Assembly: GCA_947624665.1 (NCBI GenBank)
Contig: CANQLK010000018.1
Span: 1-17,769 of the forward strand
DNA from: Candidatus Gastranaerophilales bacterium
GTDB taxonomy: Bacteria > Cyanobacteriota > Vampirovibrionia > Gastranaerophilales > Gastranaerophilaceae
DNA length: 17,769 nucleotides
Direction of reading: 5' to 3'
Made by a program: the position numbers and the translations under genes
Notes under the pieces: model-generated
Seen by the model: only the letters and a program-made list of their open reading frames with translations
Told to the model about the DNA's origin: nothing
Databases searched by the model: none
Part shown: positions 1 through 6,914 of the stretch, piece by piece
Layout: each line of letters starts with the position of its first letter
How positions within the stretch are numbered: position 1 is the stretch's first letter

Positions 1-207
1 GTCAGGAAGTATAATAAAATCAGAGTTTTCAGCTTGAAGTTTTTCACCATAAAGAGGATAGACTTTTTCGTTTGTTACAATCAAAAATCTGCGGGCATTT
101 GTATATTTTTTTATATATTCATAAGCGTTATCAATAATTCCTTCCCGAATAATTATCGGATAAGAATTATCAATTTTTTGAACTAAATTAACTTTTACAA
201 TTTCCAT
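1..207 (-). CDS. aroB: 3-dehydroquinate synthase, N-terminal part (cut by window edge)
   Basis: Reading the minus strand from an ATG at 205-207 gives 69 codons open to the window edge, beginning MEIVKVNLVQKIDNSYPIII. The pattern of a beta strand followed by SYPIII, a GIID turn, and then RRFLIVTNEKVYPLYG matches the N-terminal NAD-binding part of AroB. AroB cyclises DAHP to 3-dehydroquinate, the second step of the shikimate pathway, in the cytoplasm. The ATG lies inside the end of aroK, so the two genes overlap by 20 bases, which suggests translational coupling. It is the third gene of an aroC-aroK-aroB transcript. The catalytic metal-binding residues lie beyond the window and cannot be checked. 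The identification rests on this short N-terminus plus its aro neighbours. Confidence 0.85.
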   Translation of the reverse strand, partial: MEIVKVNLVQKIDNSYPIIIREGIIDNAYEYIKKYTNARRFLIVTNEKVYPLYGEKLQAENSDFIILPD

Positions 208-703
208 CTACAATACCCTTTATTTCTTCAGCAATTTCTATTGCCGATTTATTATCGGCTTCAATTATATAATGAGCCTTTTCGTAGTTATTTTTCCTCT
301 GTTGCGATAAAGAAATTATTTTGGATTTAACATCGCTGTCGTTAAGTAAAGGGCGGTCATTTGTATTTTTAACCCTTCTAAATAATACTTCAGGACTGTT
401 TTTAATATAAAATACAACTGATTTTTGTTTTAAAAGCACTAAATTTTCATCAGAAACAACAATTCCACCGCCCGTTGAAATAATTTGAAAATTTTTTGAA
501 AGAACTTCTTTTAATATTTCGGTTTCAACTTTTCGGAAATAATTTTCTCCATATTCACAAAAAATATCGTTTATTGATTTTTTTTCTTTTTTAACAATTA
601 GAAAATCCGTATCAACAAAAGAAAAATAGGGGAAAATATCGGCTAAAATATTACCGATAGTAGATTTTCCGCATCCCATCATACCAACTAAAGAGATATT
701 CAT
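188..703 (-). CDS. aroK: shikimate kinase
   Basis: The 171-residue protein has the usual length of a bacterial shikimate kinase. It carries a P-loop GMMGCGKST at residues 7-15, a VDTD shikimate-binding motif (D31/D33), FRKVE at 56-60 (R57 in the family contacts shikimate), the triple glycine GGG at 78-80, the lid RPLL at 117-120 and a C-terminal QQRKNNY segment with R136. It phosphorylates the 3-hydroxyl of shikimate using ATP. The start ATG follows the aroC stop by 3 bases and its own 3' end overlaps aroB by 20 bases, so it is the middle gene of a compact shikimate operon. All expected motifs are present and nothing looks broken. Confidence 0.96.
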   Translation of the reverse strand: MNISLVGMMGCGKSTIGNILADIFPYFSFVDTDFLIVKKEKKSINDIFCEYGENYFRKVETEILKEVLSKNFQIISTGGGIVVSDENLVLLKQKSVVFYIKNSPEVLFRRVKNTNDRPLLNDSDVKSKIISLSQQRKNNYEKAHYIIEADNKSAIEIAEEIKGIVDGNCKS

Positions 704-706
704 AAT

Positions 707-1885
707 CTACCTTTCTGAAATTCTCTTTAAATAATTGTTATAATTACACTTTATATCATCGATGTTATCATGAGAAAATTTTTCAAGAAAAGCATCGGTA
801 ATAACAATGGCAACCATGGCTTCAGCTACTACGGCACAAGCAGGAACGGCGCAAGTATCGGAACGTTCAAAATGAGCCTTTACACTTTCTTTAGTATCAA
901 CATCTATTGAATTTAATGGTTTAATCATTGTAGGAATAGGTTTCATTGATGCGCTGACAATTATATCTTCACCGTTAGACATACCGCCTTCAATTCCGCC
1001 CGCATTATTCGAAGTTCTTATATATTTGCCGTCTTTATAATATATTTCATCATGAAATTTTGAACCTAAAGTTTGAGCGCACATTCTTCCTGCACCTATT
1101 TCTACGGATTTTACGGCGGGAATGCTCATAACGGCTTGAGCTATTAACCCGTCAAGTTTTCTGTCCCAATGAACAAAAGAGCCTAATCCGACGGGAACAT
1201 TTCTAAATACAACTTTAAAACTTCCGCCAATAGTATCTCCGTCTTGCTTTGCTTTATCAATTTCAGCCTTCATCAATTCATAATCACTGTTGTTAACCGT
1301 TCTCAAGTCAGAATTTTCAATTATATCTTTATAATCGAACAAAGAGCCTTCGATATCGGCCATGACTGAACCTATTTGAGTAACCGCAGAAACTGATTCA
1401 ATACCGAATTCTTTAAGAACAGATTTTGCAACTGCACCCACAGCAACTCTGGTGGCGGTTTCTCTGGCACTTGAGCGTTCAAGAACATTTCTTATATCTT
1501 TATGATTATATTTCATTGCACCTGCAAAATCTGCATGCCCGGGGCGAAGCTTTTGGATAGACTTAGATTGAATTAATTTTATATTTTCTTCATTTAATTC
1601 AACTTCATCTGTATTCATCGGAATAATCCAATTTTGCCAATCTTTATTATCAATTTGCAAACAAACAGGAGCACTCGTAGAAAGTCCATGCCGGACACCC
1701 GAAAGTATTTTAACGCTATCGGTTTCAATAAGCATTCTACCGCCTCTGCCATAACCGATTTGTCTTTTTCTCAATTCATTATTAATAAATTCCGAACTGA
1801 TTTTTATACCCGAAGGAATACCTTCTATTATTGCATTTAGGCACTGTCCGTGCGACTCACCCGATGTTATAAATCTGAATATCAT
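707..1885 (-). CDS. aroC: chorismate synthase
   Basis: The 392-residue protein has all three chorismate synthase signatures: GESHG at residues 9-13 (H12 is the family's catalytic acid), RPGHADF at 114-120 running into LERSSARETA around 135-144, and RSDTCAVPACAV at 341-352 with D343. NAGGIEGGMSNGEDI at 294-308 belongs to the FMN-binding region. It converts EPSP to chorismate with reduced FMN, the last step before the aromatic amino acid branches. On the minus strand AAGG sits 5-8 bases before the ATG. It is the first gene of aroC-aroK-aroB, and a promoter with an extended -10 lies about 90 bases upstream. The mRNA leader would contain the 57-bp palindromic element described separately. Confidence 0.97.
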   Translation of the reverse strand: MIFRFITSGESHGQCLNAIIEGIPSGIKISSEFINNELRKRQIGYGRGGRMLIETDSVKILSGVRHGLSTSAPVCLQIDNKDWQNWIIPMNTDEVELNEENIKLIQSKSIQKLRPGHADFAGAMKYNHKDIRNVLERSSARETATRVAVGAVAKSVLKEFGIESVSAVTQIGSVMADIEGSLFDYKDIIENSDLRTVNNSDYELMKAEIDKAKQDGDTIGGSFKVVFRNVPVGLGSFVHWDRKLDGLIAQAVMSIPAVKSVEIGAGRMCAQTLGSKFHDEIYYKDGKYIRTSNNAGGIEGGMSNGEDIIVSASMKPIPTMIKPLNSIDVDTKESVKAHFERSDTCAVPACAVVAEAMVAIVITDAFLEKFSHDNIDDIKCNYNNYLKRISER

Positions 1886-1910
1886 AAATACCTTACTTTT
1901 TATTTAATCC

Positions 1911-1967
1911 AGTGTCGCAAATTTTTACTCACACCTTTTGCGTATCGTAAAAATTTACTCGGACACT
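1911..1967. repeat. 57-bp palindromic element in the aroC leader
   Basis: The element begins AGTGTC and ends GACACT (6-bp perfect ends). Inside are AAATTTTTAC at 1919-1928 and GTAAAAATTT at 1947-1956, a perfect 10-bp pair, with an asymmetric internal loop and an 18-base apical loop. The transcript from the presumed aro promoter would fold it into a hairpin just upstream of aroC. The 20 bases 1915-1934 recur exactly, in inverted orientation, at 15249-15268, so it looks like a member of a dispersed family of small repeats (REP/MITE-like). There is no T-run, so it is not a standard terminator. Confidence 0.65.
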
Positions 1968-1975
1968 TTAAACTA

Positions 1976-2002
1976 ATTATAACAGATATTTTTTATTAAC
2001 AA
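1976..2002 (-). promoter_or_regulatory. candidate promoter of the aroC-aroK-aroB operon
   Basis: On the minus strand TATAAT occupies 1981 to 1976 and is preceded by TG at 1984-1983 plus one base, a perfect extended -10. TTGTTA at 2002 to 1997 could serve as -35, with a 15-base spacer that is short but acceptable with an extended -10. Transcription would start near 1969 and give a leader of about 85 bases before aroC. Read by eye, with no start-site data. Confidence 0.5.
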
Positions 2003-2041
2003 TTTTTTTATTGTAAATACATGCCCGTTACAATAAAAAAA
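2003..2041. repeat. perfect 14-bp AT dyad upstream of the aro promoter
   Basis: Seven T followed by ATTGTAA (2003-2016) is mirrored exactly by TTACAAT followed by seven A (2028-2041), around an 11-base centre that contains GCCCG. The T-run comes first on both strands, the opposite of an intrinsic terminator. It directly abuts the presumed -35 of the aro operon, so an operator or a structural dyad is possible. The role is inferred only; the symmetry is seen directly. Confidence 0.55.
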
Positions 2042-2189
2042 TGATAATGAGTCAAACATTCAAGACTAATACCGACATGACGCTGTCAAGTAAAAAAATA
2101 GAAAAATTGTAATAAATACCATTATTAATTAATGTAAAATTTATTTTAAACACATAGTTGTAGGCGCATGGTCATTTGTAAAAAATAAT

Positions 2190-2402
2190 TAAAAAATATT
2201 ACCTTGTAACAGCAAATTGCACGTTCTAATATAGAAATACAAAGAGGGGAGCGATATTACGGAAGGAGTGATGGCAGGTCTTTCATATCGAGAGAGAGAA
2301 AATAAATAGGGGATTTAAAGTTTAGACTATTAAATAAACCGGATTTAATCGGTTGGAGATTGGGGATTTTGTTAAAAGTTCTGTTGCAGCAGAACTTTTT
2401 TT
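2190..2402 (+). ncRNA. candidate leader RNA or small RNA upstream of deoB
   Basis: This is the main unexplained part of a 564-bp gap. It contains several short helices: TTCTA/TAGAA around 2224-2236, CGATAT/ATATCG enclosing GGAA/TTTC between about 2252 and 2290, and AACCG/CGGTT at 2337-2341 and 2350-2354. It ends in a strong intrinsic terminator 48 bases before deoB. A purine-rich stretch holds SD-like runs (GAGGGGA, GGAAGGAG) before a 12-codon mini-ORF at 2271-2309, whose spacing of 2 from the SD is poor. I matched it to no known RNA family (not tmRNA, RNase P, 4.5S or a riboswitch I know). It could be a separate small RNA or an attenuating leader of deoB. The 5' end is unknown. Confidence 0.25.
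2374..2402 (+). terminator. intrinsic terminator before deoB
   Basis: AAAAGTTCTG at 2374-2383 pairs perfectly (10 bp) with CAGAACTTTT at 2390-2399 around the 6-base loop TTGCAG, and the T-run continues to 2402. This is a textbook intrinsic terminator for plus-strand transcription. No protein gene on the plus strand ends here, so it must end a small RNA or attenuate a deoB leader transcript. Confidence 0.75.
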
Positions 2403-2403
2403 G

Positions 2404-2409
2404 TATAAT
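2404..2409 (+). promoter_or_regulatory. possible -10 box for deoB
   Basis: A consensus TATAAT lies immediately after the terminator T-run and 41 bases before the deoB ATG. No good -35 is found at 16-18 bases: TTGCAG in the terminator loop is only 14 away. If real, deoB has its own promoter and the terminator insulates it from the upstream transcript. Confidence 0.3.
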
Positions 2410-2449
2410 AAAAAAGGTGTTTAAAATATCCGAGTAAATTGGAGTTGAT

Positions 2450-3637
2450 ATGAAAAGAGTAATAGTAACAGTAATAGATTCTATGGGTTGCGGGGCAATG
2501 GAAGATTGCAGAGAGTACGGAGATACGCCTGAATGTAATACTCTCGAGAATGTTGCAAAATCCGTAAACGGACTTAATGCGCCAAATTTTTACAAACTGG
2601 GATTGGGAAATATTGGTAATATAGAAGGAATAAATAAAAATCCCGAGGCAATAGCACAATACGGAATAATGAAAGAGCTTTCAAAAGGGAAAGACACTAC
2701 AACGGGTCACTGGGAAATGATGGGAATTATTTTGGATAAGCCGTTTAAAGTATATCCAAATGGTTTCCCGCCTGAAATAATTAATAAATTTATACAAGAA
2801 ACAAACTGCGGCGGAATTTTAGCGAATTATCCGGCTTCAGGAACTAAAGTTATTGAAGATTTTCACAAAGAACACGCAAAAACCAAATTCCCTATTATAT
2901 ACACAAGTGCCGACAGTGTTTTTCAGATAGCGGCTGATGTTGACGTTATTCCGTTGGAAACTCTTTATAAATACTGCGAAACCGCAAGAAAAATACTGAC
3001 GGATGAATATAACGTTTCAAGAGTTATAGCAAGACCCTATCAAATGACAGACGGGAAACCCGTAAGAATCGGAGCAAAAAGAAGAGATTATTCGGTTGAA
3101 CCTTTTAAAGATTCAACTTGCGATATCATATTAAAAAATAAAGGAATTGTTCTTGGAATCGGAAAAATTGAAGATATTTTTGTAGGTAAAGGAATATCGC
3201 ATGCCATCCATACGGGAGGCAACACTGAAGGACTCGAACTTACCCTTAAGGCGATAAGAAATGAATTGCCGCTTGATGACTTAAAAAGTAAAAAATATGA
3301 TATTAAAAATTATGACAAACAATTTATATTTACAAATCTGGTAGATACGGACATGCTCTACGGTCACAGAAATGATTATAAAGGCTATGCAAAAGCAATA
3401 GAAGAAATAGACACATATCTTCCATCCATAATAAATTCAATGACGGATGATGACTTGTTAATAATAACGGCAGACCACGGCTGCGACCCGACAGTTAAAG
3501 GCACTGACCATACCCGTGAAAAAGTTCCCGTTATTATATATTCAAAAGGTATTAAAGCAGGGAAATTGCCCGAAATTAACTCTTTTGAATATATCTCCGA
3601 AAGAATTTTGAATTGGTTTGATATAAAAAATAATTAA
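2450..3637 (+). CDS. deoB: phosphopentomutase
   Basis: The 395-residue protein has the normal length and all the motifs of DeoB, an alkaline-phosphatase-superfamily enzyme with two Mn ions that interconverts (deoxy)ribose 1-phosphate and 5-phosphate in nucleoside salvage. VIDSMGCG near the N-terminus supplies metal ligand D10. KDTTTGHWE at 81-89 contains T85, at the position of the phosphorylated Thr of the Bacillus enzyme. DTDMLYGHRND around residue 300 and ADHGCDPTVKGTDHT at 341-355 carry the remaining Asp and His ligands (D342, H343, H354). GGAG at 2441-2444 precedes the ATG by 5 bases. No nucleoside phosphorylase or deaminase neighbours are seen, so it stands alone, behind the terminator-bearing leader. 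Confidence 0.96.
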   Translation: MKRVIVTVIDSMGCGAMEDCREYGDTPECNTLENVAKSVNGLNAPNFYKLGLGNIGNIEGINKNPEAIAQYGIMKELSKGKDTTTGHWEMMGIILDKPFKVYPNGFPPEIINKFIQETNCGGILANYPASGTKVIEDFHKEHAKTKFPIIYTSADSVFQIAADVDVIPLETLYKYCETARKILTDEYNVSRVIARPYQMTDGKPVRIGAKRRDYSVEPFKDSTCDIILKNKGIVLGIGKIEDIFVGKGISHAIHTGGNTEGLELTLKAIRNELPLDDLKSKKYDIKNYDKQFIFTNLVDTDMLYGHRNDYKGYAKAIEEIDTYLPSIINSMTDDDLLIITADHGCDPTVKGTDHTREKVPVIIYSKGIKAGKLPEINSFEYISERILNWFDIKNN

Positions 3638-3727
3638 AAAGTATTAATATTCAAGCATTATTAGGCATAATAAAAAACTATACTTTCAGATAGTGAAAAA
3701 TAAAGAGAAATCGGTTATATTAAAAAT

Positions 3728-3813
3728 GTAGATTGAAACAAACGAACACTTTAATTCGGGGTTGCGAAAAATTTTATTATTAACACAGTTCGGTTTTGTA
3801 TGTTTCAATCTAC
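3728..3813. repeat. 86-bp inverted-repeat structure after deoB, terminator-like
   Basis: GTAGATTGAAACA at 3728-3740 is mirrored exactly by TGTTTCAATCTAC at 3801-3813. Just inside, AACGAAC (3741-3747) pairs with GTTCG-GTT (3788-3795) with one bulge. An A-run precedes the left arm (3722-3726) and a T-run follows the right arm (3815-3820), the layout of a bidirectional terminator. The roughly 40-base unpaired centre is unusually long for one. Weaker ATCGGT/ACCGAT symmetry at 3711-3716 and 3832-3837 flanks it. It may end deoB transcription, or be a miniature palindromic element inserted in the 269-bp gap. Confidence 0.55.
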
Positions 3814-3864
3814 TCTTTTTTATAAACAGTTACCGATGTGTATATAATTTTTTTAAGAAATATG

Positions 3865-3873
3865 TGATAAAAT
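3865..3873 (+). promoter_or_regulatory. possible extended -10 for the exported-protein gene
   Basis: TGATAAAAT reads as an extended -10 (TGn-TAAAAT), 36 bases before the favoured ATG at 3910. A second AT box, TATAAT, lies at 3843-3848. Neither has a recognisable -35. Confidence 0.3.
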
Positions 3874-3909
3874 AGATATTACGATATAAAAATTATTAAG
3901 AGGTACATG

Positions 3910-4389
3910 ATGAAAAAATCACTGATAATATCAATAATTATGCTTACTATGACAATATTTGCCGATTATGCGGTATCAGCGCCCGCAGCAACGGCAAAAC
4001 CCGCACAACAAACAGCGGTTACATATACAACAGTCAGTCCGTTGGATGTAGTTAATAATCCTAACAAATATTTAAACAAAAACATAGCATTTAATGCTGA
4101 ATTTGTAGCATTTACCGCTTTAGGGTTGGATTATAAACCTGCGCTCAGAAGCGGCAGCGATTATATCGGGATTTTAATAAGAAGACCTGACGTAACTGAC
4201 CATACAATACCGCTTTCTGAAATGAAAATATTTTTAAAAAGAGATTTAGCAGAGAAATATATAGATTTGGACAGCGGAGATAAAATTAAAATAGAAGGAA
4301 AAGTATTTTCAACGGCACTTTCAGACCCTTGGGTAGATATTACAAAATTCACTGTTCTTACTCAAAAACCGAAAACAGATAAAAAATAA
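3910..4389 (+). CDS. small exported protein of unknown function
   Basis: I do not recognise this protein. With the ATG at 3910 it has 159 residues; an adjacent ATG at 3907 would add one Met. The later one is preferred because AGAGG at 3899-3903 then sits 6 bases away. The N-terminus is a clear Sec signal peptide: MKKS, then a hydrophobic run to about residue 17, with likely cleavage after VSA near residue 23. A short Ala/Pro/Gln/Thr linker follows. The mature part, starting SPLDVVNNPNKYLNKN, alternates short strands with charged turns (NIAFNAEFVAF, DYIGILIRR, GDKIKIEGKVF) and ends in WVDITKFTVL, which suggests a small beta barrel such as an OB fold. It has no Cys lipobox, so it is probably free in the periplasm. 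The next gene starts 27 bases later and may share its transcript. Confidence 0.8.
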   Translation: MKKSLIISIIMLTMTIFADYAVSAPAATAKPAQQTAVTYTTVSPLDVVNNPNKYLNKNIAFNAEFVAFTALGLDYKPALRSGSDYIGILIRRPDVTDHTIPLSEMKIFLKRDLAEKYIDLDSGDKIKIEGKVFSTALSDPWVDITKFTVLTQKPKTDKK

Positions 4390-4416
4390 TAACATATATT
4401 CAATCAGGAGATAGTT

Positions 4417-6309
4417 GTGAAGGAAAATAAAAAAGTATATCTTACAATACACGGTCACTTTTATCAGCCGCCGAGGGAGAACCCTTGGTTGGAAACAATA
4501 GAAATACAAGACAGTGCCGCTCCTTATCACGATTGGAATTCAAGAATTGCTTCCGAATGCTATACTCCAAATTCGGTCTCCAAAATCGTCACCGAACAAA
4601 ATAAGATAATGGATATTGTTAATAACTATTCATACATTAGCTTCAATTTCGGGCCGACACTGCTTTCTTATTTGGAAAAATATTGTCCGTATACATATAA
4701 AAGAATAATAAAAGCGGACATGGAAAGCGCCCAAAGAAATAACGGTCACGGAAATGCCATTGCACAGGTATACAATCACATAATTATGCCGCTTGCAAAT
4801 AAAAGGGATAAATACACTCAAATAAAATGGGGGATAAAAGACTTTCAATACAGATTCGGCAGAGATCCTGAAGGAATGTGGCTTGCAGAAACCGCTTGCG
4901 ATGATGCCACTCTTGAAGCACTTATGGACTGCGGTATTAAATTCACAATTCTTTCTCCTCATCAGGCAAAAAGTGTTAGAGAACTTAATTCCGATGACGA
5001 ATGGCACGATGTAAGTTGGGGGAATATAGACCCTGCCAGAGCATACAGATATTTCAGCAAAAAAGATAAAACAAAATATATTGATTTATTTTTCTATGAC
5101 GGCTCGATATCAAAATCCGTTGCGTTTGATGAGCTTTTAAAAGACGGAAATAAATTCATATCAAGATTAAAAGACGGAGTTTCAGACCAAAGAAATTATA
5201 ATCAGCTTGTACACATTGCTACAGATGGGGAAAGCTACGGTCATCACACAAAATTCGGAGATATGGCTCTTTCTTATATTTTAAGAATAAGAACCAAAAA
5301 TGAAGGTTTTATAGTCACGAATTACGGCAATTATTTAGAACAAGAACCTCCGACTTACGAAGCGGATATTAAAGATGTTTCATCATGGAGCTGCGCACAC
5401 GGTGTAGGCAGATGGAAAGAAGACTGCGGATGCTCAACAGGCGGTCAGTTCGGCTGGAACCAGAAATGGAGAAAACCGTTAAGAGAAGCCCTTGACTTCG
5501 TAAGAGATGAACTTATAAAAATTTATGAAACGGAAGCCCCTAATTACTTTAAGGATATTTGGGAAGCCAGAAATGATTATATTACGGTAATTTTAAACAG
5601 AGATAAATCCACTGTCAAAAAATTCTTTGAAAAAAATCAAAAACATAAACTTGACGGTAAAGAAACCGTAAATGCTTTGAAATTATTGGAAATTCAAAGG
5701 CAGGCATTATATATGTACACAAGCTGTGGCTGGTTTTTCTCCGAAATTTCGGGGATAGAAACCACGCAGATTATGAAATATGCAGCAAGAGCTTTACAAC
5801 TTGCCAAGTCCTTTACTAATAAAGATATAGAAGAAGAATTTATGAATATTCTTTCCAATGCGGAAAGCAATATATTAGGATTCGGTAACGGCAGTGACAT
5901 ATATAAACGATTTGTCAAACCATCCGTTGTTTCCTTTAAACAAATTGCCGCACTTTGGGCTATTTCATCTTCAAATATAAAGAACGAAAATAATTCTTCA
6001 TTATACTGTTACAACATTAAAAAACATTTTTACAAACACGTTTCAAAAGGTTCTACAAACTTTACAACGGGAAGAATTGAAGTAGAATCAACAATAACGC
6101 TTGAAAAAGCAGATTTCTTTTTTGCCTCAATTCAGTTTCCAGAAGGTGACTATCATTGTGCTATCAAGAAATATGATGATTCGGAAAATATTACGGAGAT
6201 TACAAAACAATTTGTTGACGTTTATCTTCACAAACCCATTACCGAAATAATCAGATTATTGGATAACATTTTCGGAAACAGATTGAAGACAGAAGCAAAA
6301 TTCTTTTAA
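4417..6309 (+). CDS. GH57/DUF3536 glycosidase-like protein, N-terminal 630 residues of a frameshifted gene
   Basis: The GTG start is supported by AGGAG at 4406-4410, six bases upstream. HGHFYQPPRENPW at residues 12-24 is the family's first motif. GHGNAIAQVYNHIIMP follows around 110-125, WLAET at 155-159 places E158 as the probable nucleophile, and ATDGESYGHH at 268-277 gives D270 as the probable acid/base. SSWSCAHGVGRW and DCGCSTGG around 322-343 are typical of the DUF3536-type subgroup. GH57 enzymes act on alpha-glucans (amylases, branching enzymes); the substrate here is unknown. There is no signal peptide, so it is cytoplasmic. The frame ends early at 6307-6309, inside the C-terminal DUF3536 region, and continues in another frame (next entry). 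Restoring one base in A4 (6297-6300) or T4 (6304-6307) would give a single protein of about 832 residues ending at 6914. The catalytic domain itself is complete. Confidence 0.88.
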   Translation: MKENKKVYLTIHGHFYQPPRENPWLETIEIQDSAAPYHDWNSRIASECYTPNSVSKIVTEQNKIMDIVNNYSYISFNFGPTLLSYLEKYCPYTYKRIIKADMESAQRNNGHGNAIAQVYNHIIMPLANKRDKYTQIKWGIKDFQYRFGRDPEGMWLAETACDDATLEALMDCGIKFTILSPHQAKSVRELNSDDEWHDVSWGNIDPARAYRYFSKKDKTKYIDLFFYDGSISKSVAFDELLKDGNKFISRLKDGVSDQRNYNQLVHIATDGESYGHHTKFGDMALSYILRIRTKNEGFIVTNYGNYLEQEPPTYEADIKDVSSWSCAHGVGRWKEDCGCSTGGQFGWNQKWRKPLREALDFVRDELIKIYETEAPNYFKDIWEARNDYITVILNRDKSTVKKFFEKNQKHKLDGKETVNALKLLEIQRQALYMYTSCGWFFSEISGIETTQIMKYAARALQLAKSFTNKDIEEEFMNILSNAESNILGFGNGSDIYKRFVKPSVVSFKQIAALWAISSSNIKNENNSSLYCYNIKKHFYKHVSKGSTNFTTGRIEVESTITLEKADFFFASIQFPEGDYHCAIKKYDDSENITEITKQFVDVYLHKPITEIIRLLDNIFGNRLKTEAKFF

Positions 6310-6383
6310 ACTCGATTAAAGATAAACTGAGCAAATTCTCAAACATATACAGAGATGTTTATAACGAAGGAAAAAGCTCAATT

Positions 6384-6914
6384 ATGCAGCTTATTTCACT
6401 CGGGATAAAAGTTCCGCAGGAATATAAACTTGCCGCCCAGTACACTCTTTCTTACGATTTTAACGAATTATTTAAAGAGCCGAAACATATCAGCGATGAG
6501 TATATAATTCAACAAGCGCAGGAAATTGTTGAAGAGGCAAACATTTTTAATATCAAGCTGGACAAAAAACCTGCCTCTTTGATATTCTCTTCTGAAATCC
6601 AAAATTTAATATATAATTTTACCAAAAAGTTTGAAATTAGCAGATTGGAAAAAATAATAAAAATATTTGAAACCGCATCAAAACTAAAAGTACCCGTGGA
6701 TATAGCGGAAGCTCAAAATATGTATTTCAATAAAATCTACACTAATTTTACCAAGCTTTTGGATGCAGCATTGGCAGAACATAGTGATACCGACAAGGTA
6801 AGAGATTTCTTATTTTCTATTCTGGTACTTGGTGAACATTTGAATATAAATACGGAATTCTATAAATCATCCATATTAAGACTTACTTCTGAAAGGATTC
6901 AGATTCCGAATTAA
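6384..6914 (+). pseudogene. C-terminal DUF3536 fragment of the GH57-like protein (out of frame)
   Basis: The first ATG of this frame is at 6384, but the frame is open from 6267, and in-frame sequence before the ATG (ILLNSIKDKLSKFSNIYRDVY, from 6300) is the natural continuation of the preceding protein. MQLISLGIKVPQEYKLAAQYTLSYDF resembles the conserved C-terminal helical part of DUF3536 proteins (compare a ...LGIPLPEEFRAAAEY... pattern recalled from the family). No good ribosome binding site precedes the ATG, so separate translation is unlikely. It reads as the tail of one gene split by a single missing base, through real decay, phase variation or a sequencing error. Its 3' end overlaps convergent coaE by 32 bases. 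Confidence 0.75.

Noticed and set aside
2003..2041. Dyad considered as an intrinsic terminator
   Set aside because: The T-run precedes and the A-run follows the stem on both strands, so no U-tract follows a hairpin in either transcript.
2190..2402. tmRNA, RNase P RNA, 4.5S RNA or a known riboswitch
   Set aside because: The conserved cores I know (tmRNA tRNA-like end, RNase P GAGGAAAGTCC, SRP GGAA-loop context) are absent.
3728..3813. ATTGAAAC-type motif resembling the end of a CRISPR repeat
   Set aside because: Only two copies exist and they are inverted, not direct. There are no regularly spaced repeats or cas genes nearby.
4630..5007. Long antisense open frame within the GH57 gene
   Set aside because: It is the reverse-strand shadow of a strongly conserved coding region, with no SD and no recognisable product.
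6290..6320. Programmed -1 frameshift in the GH57 gene
   Set aside because: No X-XXY-YYZ heptamer in the zero frame and no obvious stimulatory hairpin are seen. A simple homopolymer indel explains the split better, though transcriptional slippage cannot be excluded.
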